Virus record (IMG/VR): IMGVR_UViG_3300014962_000040
Span: 631-29,794 of that record
DNA from: a virus
Strand: one strand, 5' to 3'
DNA length: 29,164 nucleotides
Shown here: one piece after another, positions 1 through 4,305 of the stretch
Layout: every line of letters starts with the position of its first letter
How positions within the stretch are numbered: position 1 is the stretch's first letter
The notes under the pieces: generated by a model
Told to the model about the DNA's origin: nothing
Databases searched by the model: none
What the model saw: only the letters and a program-made list of their open reading frames with translations
Position numbers and translations under genes: made by a program

Positions 1-210
1 TTCTTTTGGCTCGCACACCTTCGCACACGCCTCACGCTCATGGGCAGAGCCTTCCTCATATCCTTGCTGATAAGCAAGGTTTATTTGCTCTGACTTTGCG
101 TGGGCAGCAACTAGGGCGGCGAAGCGTTCAAGGTTTTCTTGACGCACTCCAATAGCAAAGTCATCAAAACCAGCCTCCCGCGCCATGCGGATGATGTCTT
201 TATTGTCCAT
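1..210 (-). CDS. Hypothetical phage protein, C-terminus cut by window edge
   Basis: Open leftward frame of 70 codons running off the left end. The ATG at 210 has an AAGGAG about 9 nt upstream. The visible protein is mostly helical and charged, with a stretch LERFAALVAAHAKSEQ and, near the edge, HEREACAKVCE. Such Ala/Glu-rich EREACAKVC stretches are common in small phage proteins of unknown function. The start overlaps the end of the next gene upstream by 11 bases, fitting the same operon. Function unknown. Confidence 0.7.
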   Translation of the reverse strand, partial: MDNKDIIRMAREAGFDDFAIGVRQENLERFAALVAAHAKSEQINLAYQQGYEEGSAHEREACAKVCEPKE

Positions 211-397
211 TATCTTCTAACTCCTTGATTATTTTATCTAATCTAGCAATTTCAGTGATTAGAGTCTGCCGGTACTCGATCATGCGGGTAAGCATCCGAT
301 TCTGGCATTGTTCCTTCTGACTCTCCCGAATGTTCTGCTCCGCTTGTTCTACCTGATCCCGCCACCGATCCATCATTACATCCCGCCCGCTGCTCAT
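200..397 (-). CDS. Small coiled-coil protein
   Basis: A 65-residue protein starting MSSGRD. I chose the ATG at 397 because AAGGGA lies about 8 nt upstream; a longer form could begin at 430. It is very polar, with Glu/Gln/Arg-rich heptad-like helices (residues about 12-60) ending in EIARLDKIIKELED, which should form a coiled coil. Its first two thirds overlap another reading frame (252-500) that has its own good ribosome site. No function can be assigned. Confidence 0.6.
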   Translation of the reverse strand: MSSGRDVMMDRWRDQVEQAEQNIRESQKEQCQNRMLTRMIEYRQTLITEIARLDKIIKELEDNGQ

Positions 398-500
398 TTG
401 TCTTTCCCTTCTTGCCAAATATGGCATCATAATTATTCCGATATGCTTCGCTTGAGCGACTCACCAAAGAATCGCCGGTAATGTCATTCTTTGCTGCCAT
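252..500 (-). CDS. Conserved small phage protein with out-of-frame overlap at its 3' end
   Basis: An 82-residue frame. The ATG at 500 follows GAGGTGATT, a strong ribosome site that overlaps the stop of the upstream gene. The first 34 residues (NDITGDSLVSR then NNYDAIFGKK) look like a small protein often seen in phage early regions, which usually ends soon after that point. The rest is Ser/Gly/Glu-rich and lies over the next gene in another frame, so it may be a read-on tail or the product of a lost stop. Function unknown. Confidence 0.6.
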   Translation of the reverse strand: MAAKNDITGDSLVSRSSEAYRNNYDAIFGKKGKTNEQRAGCNDGSVAGSGRTSGAEHSGESEGTMPESDAYPHDRVPADSNH

Positions 501-507
501 AATCACC

Positions 508-678
508 TCAAAATTTAATTACAGTACATTGCCCATTAGGAGTGCAGCATATTTTAGTGTATGTGCCGGTATTAAAGTCAAATATTGTTTGACAGCCATC
601 TCCCAAAGGATTAGCACCAGCGATGCCACCTGTAATGATTGAAAATAACACGATTATTGCCTTGATTGTCTTTTTCAT
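508..678 (-). CDS. Small exported Cys-rich peptide with signal sequence
   Basis: A 56-residue protein. The start at 678 is preceded by TGAGG about 10 nt upstream; an in-frame ATG at 687 would sit right on that site. Residues 1-22 form a classic Sec signal: MKKTIK, a hydrophobic core, then an AGA-N cleavage-like site. The mature part (about 34 residues) has four cysteines (29, 44, 45, 51) in the order C, CC, C, which could form two disulfides in the periplasm. There is no lipobox. The TGA stop overlaps the ribosome site of the next gene. Inference: a periplasmic early peptide, perhaps for envelope modification or superinfection exclusion. The short length keeps certainty moderate. Confidence 0.7.
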   Translation of the reverse strand: MKKTIKAIIVLFSIITGGIAGANPLGDGCQTIFDFNTGTYTKICCTPNGQCTVIKF

Positions 679-703
679 GGTTTTCATACCTCATAAAGAT
701 GCC

Positions 704-723
704 CAGCAAGGCCATTTTTAGGC
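704..723. repeat. 20-nt repeat copy A
   Basis: CAGCAAGGCCATTTTTAGGC matches the copy at 2925-2944 at 18 of 20 positions, in the same orientation. It lies in the gap between the genes at 766-1017 and 508-678 and contains GGCC-N7-GGCC, which can form a small hairpin. Role unknown. Confidence 0.6.
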
Positions 724-765
724 CCATAGAGCGATTTAAATTCACTACCCTATACCTACCCCTAC

Positions 766-1017
766 CTAGAACCCAGAAAAGTCGTAATATCGCTTGTTTT
801 TTAACCTTTCGTGAGCCAGATATGCCTGTAGCTCCTCCCAATCCTCCCGAATAGAATCATACGCCTTATCTATGACATCCTTCGAGAGATAATCATAAAT
901 ATCTGTTCTATTCTTGTCAGAATCGAGATATATTGCGTCAATTTCTAATTCACCGTCATAGTCGCTGTATTCGATCCAGATTCTATCTTGAATCCCTTTA
1001 ATTGTGCAATTAGGCAT
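766..1017 (-). CDS. Hypothetical acidic protein
   Basis: An 83-residue protein beginning MPNCTIKG. I chose ATG 1017 because AAGGGA lies about 10 nt upstream and the ATGCCTAA junction overlaps the previous gene's stop by 8 bases. An in-frame ATG at 1035 is possible. It is rich in Asp, Glu and Tyr, with a likely beta-strand start (RIWIEYSDYDGELEIDAIYL) and a helical C-terminal half. No known family recognised. Confidence 0.7.
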   Translation of the reverse strand: MPNCTIKGIQDRIWIEYSDYDGELEIDAIYLDSDKNRTDIYDYLSKDVIDKAYDSIREDWEELQAYLAHERLKNKRYYDFSGF

Positions 1018-1195
1018 GATAGTCTGTCCCTTCATGATATTCTGAGTTTTCCGTGCAATAGTCAAATAGTTTCCACAGGCTTTGATTGCTCCAATATTCT
1101 GAATCAGTGTTATAGATAAATAGCATCCATTCACGCATTGCAGAATCAATGCCTTGCTTATCCATCCACTTTTCTATAACGTCATATTCTGACAT
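1010..1195 (-). CDS. Hypothetical small protein
   Basis: A 61-residue acidic, Trp-rich protein (MSEYDVIEKW). AAGGA lies about 7 nt before the ATG, and that site overlaps the end of the 30-residue membrane peptide gene upstream. The stop overlaps the next start, so the two are probably translationally coupled. No family recognised. Confidence 0.7.
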   Translation of the reverse strand: MSEYDVIEKWMDKQGIDSAMREWMLFIYNTDSEYWSNQSLWKLFDYCTENSEYHEGTDYHA

Positions 1196-1204
1196 AATAT
1201 ATCC

Positions 1205-1297
1205 TTATTTTAAAATTAACTGTAAAATATCTACGGCAAGTGTCAAACCTGCTAAACTAAGCATAAAATAGAAAAATACTTTTGATCCGTGTACCAT
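1205..1297 (-). CDS. Tiny single-pass membrane peptide (30 aa)
   Basis: ATG at 1297 with AAAGGA about 7 nt upstream, stop TAA at 1205. MVHGSKV is followed by about 20 hydrophobic residues (FFYFMLSLAGLTLAVDILQL) ending in a single Lys, which fits one transmembrane helix. It begins one base after the upstream gene's TAA. Too short for homology by eye; supported by ribosome site, operon packing and hydropathy. Confidence 0.6.
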   Translation of the reverse strand: MVHGSKVFFYFMLSLAGLTLAVDILQLILK

Positions 1298-1298
1298 T

Positions 1299-1400
1299 TT
1301 AGAATCCTTTAGTAAAATAATCAATTGTTAGCCACACTGCCACAAATGGCAGCATTGCAAGACATAGGCCAATAAATGCCGCAATGTTGCGTAGAATCAT
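1299..1400 (-). CDS. Tiny single-pass membrane peptide (33 aa)
   Basis: ATG at 1400 is joined to the upstream stop as TAATG, with AGAGGAT about 9 nt upstream. MILRN is followed by a hydrophobic run (IAAFIGLCLAMLPFVAVWL) and a short polar tail. One transmembrane helix is expected. It is followed directly by another membrane peptide, so the two may act as a pair. No function assigned. Confidence 0.6.
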   Translation of the reverse strand: MILRNIAAFIGLCLAMLPFVAVWLTIDYFTKGF

Positions 1401-1549
1401 TATTCGTCATCCTCTAGAAATGCGATATCCCTTTCTTTTTCTGTTTTATACCATTGAACATGAAGAATATCTAATCCATCGTTATCATCTGAATACTCGA
1501 TTCCAAAAGGGTATTCGTGTCCTAATTCATTACATTTAAACTTATACAT
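1400..1549 (-). CDS. Small acidic hypothetical protein (49 aa)
   Basis: ATG at 1549 with AGGGGGA about 6 nt upstream, stop TAA in a TAATG junction with the next gene. The sequence MYKFKCNELGHEYPFG then SDDNDGLDILHVQW is strongly acidic and lacks membrane segments. The upstream gene overlaps its first 28 bases. No family recognised. Confidence 0.65.
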   Translation of the reverse strand: MYKFKCNELGHEYPFGIEYSDDNDGLDILHVQWYKTEKERDIAFLEDDE

Positions 1550-1701
1550 AACTTTCCCCCTACATAATATAATGCTGTCAAAAATGCCTGCTCTGGTGTC
1601 TGCTTCTCTGCCTGTTTAATCTGCTGACAAGGTAGCCGTGCCTCAAGTGTAACATTACCGCCCATGTCAGAGAATATCAGTTTTGGTTTATCTGATAGCA
1701 T
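1522..1701 (-). CDS. Small hypothetical protein (59 aa)
   Basis: ATG at 1701 is joined as TAATG to the upstream gene, with a strong AGGAGG about 8 nt before it. The protein (MLSDKPKLIFSDMGGNVTLE, then a helical QQIKQAEKQTPEQAFLTAL) extends 28 bases into the following gene. It may be a small soluble two-part fold. Function unknown. Confidence 0.65.
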   Translation of the reverse strand: MLSDKPKLIFSDMGGNVTLEARLPCQQIKQAEKQTPEQAFLTALYYVGGKLCISLNVMN

Positions 1702-1826
1702 TATTTTTCCTCCTGCTCAACATAGGCATAATTTATTTGTTTATCTGCAAACATTTCTGCCTCTCCGTAATTGTCAAATTCTGCCAATACTTCACCAAGT
1801 AGATTAACCACAATAAACTTTTCCAT
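1701..1826 (-). CDS. Small acidic hypothetical protein (41 aa)
   Basis: ATG at 1826 is part of a TAATG junction with the preceding gene, with GAGGCAG upstream. The protein begins MEKFIVVNLLGEVLAEFDNY, resembling a short beta-hairpin, then a helix and a Glu-rich end that also encodes the next gene's ribosome site. No membrane segment and no known family. Confidence 0.65.
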   Translation of the reverse strand: MEKFIVVNLLGEVLAEFDNYGEAEMFADKQINYAYVEQEEK

Positions 1827-2107
1827 TATTCTGCCTCGCTATAAATAGACTTTCCGTTAAGATGCAGCACTCCTTTGATGCTGACCAGATCAGCACCTAA
1901 AGCCCTCAGCCGTGATCGTGTAGTCATTGACGGCCATCGGCGCAGCGTGTAAAGATTGACCTTAATCTCTCCGGTATCTGGTGAAATTGTTGCAATGTGG
2001 TTTCCGTGTAGATACACCATTCCATCACTATGCACCATTGTGTTATCCTTGCACCAGAAACGCCGGTTGCGGATAGCGTCATTCATTTGCTGTTCAATTT
2101 TACGCAT
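1826..2107 (-). CDS. Conserved phage early-region protein
   Basis: A 93-residue protein. GAGGTGG lies about 9 nt before the ATG at 2107, and it ends in a TAATG junction. Recognisable parts are MRKIEQQMNDAIRNRRFW at the start, VYLHGNHIATI in the middle, then RRWPSMTTRSRLRALGA and LHLNGKSI at the end. This pattern (basic N-terminal helix, HGN strand, TTRSRLRAL, a final NGK strand) recurs in small early proteins of many podoviruses and siphoviruses. No biochemical function is known to me. Recognition is by memory of the pattern. Confidence 0.75.
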   Translation of the reverse strand: MRKIEQQMNDAIRNRRFWCKDNTMVHSDGMVYLHGNHIATISPDTGEIKVNLYTLRRWPSMTTRSRLRALGADLVSIKGVLHLNGKSIYSEAE

Positions 2108-2109
2108 GA

Positions 2110-2436
2110 TTATGCCACCTCTTCGATGTATTCGCCCTGTGTGGCTTCATACGCCAGAACCTCAGCACAGAACCACACCACAGAATTACAAAATCCCGTC
2201 CAAGTTTCCGAATTATTTAACACATACTCAGGAAACCATTGTTGGCCTGTGCCGTCTTGATACTCAGACATGATAGCGAATAGTTCCTCTTTGTACTTGT
2301 TGAAGATGTCTTCAGTTTCGGTGTAGTAGATCGTCCCTGATGGTGCACAAGACGCACAACCATGTGTGGCAATGTCTGCCAGTTCGTTGTGTTCGTAGGT
2401 GGACAGAAGCCAAGATTTGAAAGTATTGTTTGACAT
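2110..2436 (-). CDS. Conserved phage early-region protein (DUF7222-like pattern)
   Basis: A 108-residue protein. AAGGGA sits about 8 nt before the ATG at 2436. The arrangement of a helical start, a Gly/Cys/Ser turn (HGCASCAPSGTIYY), then DIFNKYKEELFAIM and an acidic C-terminal helix (WFCAEVLAYEAT) resembles a family of unknown function that I believe is labelled DUF7222 in phage genomes. Two cysteines at the HGCASC turn could bind metal. Function unknown. Confidence 0.7.
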   Translation of the reverse strand: MSNNTFKSWLLSTYEHNELADIATHGCASCAPSGTIYYTETEDIFNKYKEELFAIMSEYQDGTGQQWFPEYVLNNSETWTGFCNSVVWFCAEVLAYEATQGEYIEEVA

Positions 2437-2447
2437 GATAGTTTCCC

Positions 2448-2651
2448 TTAAATAGTAATAGAAGATAGTTTGTCGGACATTGATTGCAACCCAAAAGCAT
2501 ATATCTTATTGTTGACATTATGCTGTTCGTGAGCATACCAGTTGCCGAAACTGCTGTTTGACTTGCTGATGTGCCAGACTTTACCGCCACCGTATCCAAC
2601 ATACTCGCCATGACGAAATGCTGATTTCTCGATGTTGTGATAGTTTTTCAT
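2448..2651 (-). CDS. Hypothetical small protein (67 aa)
   Basis: ATG at 2651, with AAGGATCTATC in front of it that exactly repeats the initiation region of the gene at 2768. The protein is Asn, Ser, Gly and His rich (FRHGEYVGYGGGKVWHISKS), probably a small beta fold. No family recognised. Cotranscribed with its neighbours. Confidence 0.65.
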   Translation of the reverse strand: MKNYHNIEKSAFRHGEYVGYGGGKVWHISKSNSSFGNWYAHEQHNVNNKIYAFGLQSMSDKLSSITI

Positions 2652-2660
2652 GATAGATCC

Positions 2661-2768
2661 TTAGATGATAAAAGACAGAGTTAGTGCAGCAAAGACTACA
2701 CCACAAACGATGCACAGTAAAGTGTCGGATTTGTTGGCTTGATTGATACGTTGAAGCATTGGGGACAT
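2661..2768 (-). CDS. First gene of the leftward operon: small membrane peptide (35 aa)
   Basis: ATG at 2768 with AAGGATCTATC upstream, stop TAA at 2661. MSPMLQRINQANKSDT is polar and amphipathic, followed by a hydrophobic helix (LLCIVCGVVFAALTLSFII). This gives a tail-anchored topology with the C-terminus in or across the membrane. It lies about 30 nt after the predicted start of the leftward transcript, so it should be the first product made. No function assigned. Confidence 0.65.
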   Translation of the reverse strand: MSPMLQRINQANKSDTLLCIVCGVVFAALTLSFII

Positions 2769-2803
2769 GATAGATCCTTTCGTTGATTTGTTGCTATAAC
2801 TGA

Positions 2804-2831
2804 ATTCTACCTGTTTTCTACCCCATGTCAA
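2804..2831 (-). promoter_or_regulatory. Leftward sigma70-type promoter
   Basis: On the minus strand: perfect TTGACA at 2831-2826, a 16-bp spacer, then TAGAAT at 2809-2804. Transcription should start near 2797 and reach the first ATG (2768) after about 30 nt. It is the only good promoter seen upstream of the leftward gene train. Confidence 0.75.
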
Positions 2832-2891
2832 GAAAAACTTTTTAATAATTTTCTGGATTTCGATAGGTTTTGACTATTGTGCAGCAATGCC

Positions 2892-2914
2892 AGACAATAA
2901 CAGTTAGACAATAA
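2892..2914. repeat. Paired AGACAATAA direct repeats
   Basis: AGACAATAA occurs at 2892-2900 and 2906-2914, 14 bp apart, about 70 bp upstream of the leftward promoter and just left of the candidate origin. Could be protein binding sites; nothing more can be said. Confidence 0.5.
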
Positions 2915-2924
2915 GTAGAATGTT

Positions 2925-2944
2925 CAGCAAGGGCATTTTCAGGC
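2925..2944. repeat. 20-nt repeat copy B
   Basis: CAGCAAGGGCATTTTCAGGC matches copy A at 704-723 at 18 of 20 positions, same orientation. The two copies bracket most of the leftward gene train. Copy B is followed by GGCGATTCTAGGCGTTTTTG, a run of short GGCG units with small hairpin potential. Confidence 0.6.
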
Positions 2945-3014
2945 GATTCTAGGCGTTTTTGCCTTTATTGATAGCAGGGTATAGGCATCGACTGTATAAC
3001 TATGTTAATAACTA

Positions 3015-3233
3015 GTGAATAACTTTGTCTTAATTGTGGATAACTTTAGCAGTTATACACTGTTGTATAAATACCACACAGTGTTGTATCATTGCAACAC
3101 TTAGTAGATCAATATAGTGAGAAGGATTATCATTGACTGGAGTGTTGCAAGATTGGTACAATAGGGTGCAACATTGTCTCTTATTTACAACAGTGGATAA
3201 GTATGTGGATAACTTGTGGATAACTATGTTGCA
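3015..3233. other. Candidate replication origin: DnaA boxes and iterons
   Basis: Three perfect DnaA boxes read TGTGGATAA on the plus strand, at 3035-3043, 3204-3212 and 3215-3223, with a one-mismatch box (AGTGGATAA) at 3192-3200. The last three sit 11-12 bp apart, about one helical turn. Between them are TGTTGTAT at 3061 and 3082 (21 bp apart) and TGTTGCA-type sites in alternating orientation at 3092, 3143, 3167 and 3227. The DNA is AT-rich, gene-free, and lies between divergent gene blocks. E. coli-type DnaA boxes are established markers of host-DnaA-dependent initiation. That this is the phage origin is inference. Confidence 0.65.
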
Positions 3234-3245
3234 CTGCAGCATCTA

Positions 3246-3262
3246 AATTGGTCATACCAATT
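3246..3262. promoter_or_regulatory. Perfect 17-bp palindrome
   Basis: AATTGGT-CAT-ACCAATT: 7-bp perfect inverted arms with a 3-bp centre, just right of the DnaA box cluster. It has the size of a dimeric repressor site and shares an ATACC core with the operators at 3480-3517. The rest of 3263-3328 is AT-rich apart from a G-rich run at 3286-3297; I see no gene there. Confidence 0.5.
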
Positions 3263-3328
3263 CTATGTTGACTGCATCGACATAGGGGGCGGGGGAGTGC
3301 AGTGTAGTTAAATATTGCTGTAGCTACT

Positions 3329-3364
3329 TAGCCTCTAAAAAATAATAAAATAGCCTCTAAAAAA
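3329..3364. repeat. 14-nt direct repeat
   Basis: TAGCCTCTAAAAAA occurs at 3329-3342 and 3351-3364, 22 bp apart (about two helical turns), in the gene-free control region. Role unknown. Bases 3365-3438 are AT-rich with no gene. Confidence 0.6.
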
Positions 3365-3438
3365 GAGAAAATGAGCTATATAAACCTAAAATAAACATCA
3401 ATAAAATCAATATGTTACAAAGTAGTCAAAATTGCTCT

Positions 3439-3474
3439 GCGGAGCCTGTATAGCAGCTGACAGCTGAGGCCCGC
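3439..3474. promoter_or_regulatory. Hairpin upstream of the operators
   Basis: GCGG-A-GCCT (3439-3447) pairs with AGGC-CCGC (3467-3474): 8 base pairs with one bulged A. The loop carries a tandem CAGCTGA CAGCTGA. It has no T-tract, so it is not an obvious terminator. It may be a cruciform or a structure in a transcript entering from the left. Confidence 0.4.
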
Positions 3475-3479
3475 TGATG

Positions 3480-3517
3480 ATACCTTAATTGGGTATAGAC
3501 ATACCTAAAATGGGTAT
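3480..3517. promoter_or_regulatory. Twin 17-bp operator-like palindromes
   Basis: ATACC-N7-GGTAT occurs at 3480-3496 (centre TTAATTG) and 3501-3517 (centre TAAAATG). Start-to-start spacing is 21 bp, two turns of DNA, so bound dimers would lie on the same face. The right-hand site ends 6 bp before the -35 box of the rightward promoter. The bases between the sites also form GGTAT-AGAC-ATACC. Size and placement match dimeric repressor or activator operators. No regulator gene is recognised in this window. Confidence 0.65.
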
Positions 3518-3523
3518 GATGTA

Positions 3524-3552
3524 TTGACAAAGTTAAAAAAATATGCTATAAT
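3524..3552 (+). promoter_or_regulatory. Rightward promoter for the terminase-portal operon
   Basis: Consensus TTGACA (3524-3529), 17-bp spacer, TATAAT (3547-3552), with a TGC extended -10 just before it. Transcription should begin near 3559. This is a perfect sigma70 promoter, so host polymerase should use it strongly unless blocked by the adjoining operators or by the palindrome over its start. Confidence 0.88.
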
Positions 3553-3553
3553 A

Positions 3554-3858
3554 GTCTATAGATATAGACAATAAAGACACAAAGATGGGCTCTTGTGTCA
3601 TTAGGGCAGCTCTGATGACTACATAGACAATGAAGTTTCTGAGCAGCCCCGCTAAAGGAACATAAAATAAATATAAAATATATTCTTTAGCGTATAAATT
3701 GAAAATATAACTTTTAAGTAATAAATACAATTATGTAATAATACTTAAGAGTAATATTTATCAATGTATAAAACCTACTACATAGCAACAATATTGTAGG
3801 AAGTTGAAATAACAATTTACTTATTTTATGTTTTGTCTCCCTGAAAAGGATAAAGACT
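3554..3858 (+). promoter_or_regulatory. Structured untranslated leader or small RNA before terminase
   Basis: About 300 bases between the promoter and the terminase start hold no credible gene but carry successive inverted repeats. GTCTAT-AGAT-ATAGAC lies at 3554-3569. GACACAA (3576-3582) pairs with TTGTGTC (3593-3599), extended by two pairs past a bulged A. GGGCaGCTC (3604-3612) pairs with GAGCaGCCC (3641-3649). CGCTAAAG (3650-3657) pairs with CTTTAGCG (3685-3692). TTAAGTA (3714) pairs with TACTTAA (3742). The remainder to 3843 is AT-rich, with the palindrome ACAATATTGT at 3788-3797. It may be a regulatory leader or a separate small RNA; no poly-T terminator is seen. Confidence 0.5.
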
Positions 3859-4305
3859 GTGAATGAAAAGTTACAAAAAGAAATAGATGCCCAGATGTCT
3901 CTAAAGAAAGAGGCACACGAAGTGGTTAAGAAGCAGAGAGCTAAGGCTCTAGTGCCTCGTCCTAACAGAGGTGCTCCCACTTATGCTGAGAATCAGGCTG
4001 CGATAAAGGAAGTGATTGAAAAGCCCTACAATCACAAGAAGGAAGCCTTAAAGCTATTTGATCAGGTGATCACTGCCAACAGTGAGAAGATCTTTAACAA
4101 GTTACTGCAGAAAGCCACTGATGATGATGACAGAGATCAGATGGCTGCTTTGAAGCTGATTGCTGATCGTCTTGCTCCTATCACTCAATTCACTGAATCA
4201 GGTGTAAATGGGTCTAATAACGGTAAAGTAGTTATTAACATTGCTGGTCTACAGTCTCCTACCATTGAAGGTAGAGTCATTGATGCTGAGGATGTAGATG
4301 GCTGA
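3859..4305 (+). CDS. terS: Terminase small subunit
   Basis: A 148-residue basic-then-acidic protein that would recognise phage DNA and load the large subunit for packaging. The start is GTG 3859, with AAAAGGA about 8 nt upstream; no in-frame ATG lies nearby. The N-terminus is a charged helix (EKLQKEIDAQMSLKKEAHEVVKKQ) with a basic RAKALVPRPNRGAP stretch. The middle has helices typical of oligomerising small terminases (ANSEKIFNKLLQKATDDDD, MAALKLIADRLAP). It overlaps the large subunit gene by 8 bases. The call rests on position and overall pattern rather than a catalytic motif. Confidence 0.8.
   Translation: MNEKLQKEIDAQMSLKKEAHEVVKKQRAKALVPRPNRGAPTYAENQAAIKEVIEKPYNHKKEALKLFDQVITANSEKIFNKLLQKATDDDDRDQMAALKLIADRLAPITQFTESGVNGSNNGKVVINIAGLQSPTIEGRVIDAEDVDG

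Noticed and set aside
611-841. 76-codon minus frame over the exported-peptide gene
   Set aside because: No ribosome site, and it lies out of frame across two better-supported genes.
1570-1600. TTGACA on the minus strand near 1575 as a second leftward promoter
   Set aside because: The AT-rich TATATT-like sequence lies too close to the -35 for a normal spacer, and the region is coding.
3030-3242. 70-codon minus-strand frame in the control region
   Set aside because: It is an open frame across the DnaA boxes and iterons, has no ribosome site, and reads as low-complexity shadow sequence.
3604-3649. CTGATGA inside the terminase leader suggested a hammerhead ribozyme
   Set aside because: The second core element should be GAAA; here it is GAAG, and helix II would have only three base pairs with a 2-nt loop. 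A C/D-box-like reading (TGATGA with CTGA) was also considered but is not expected in a bacterial virus.
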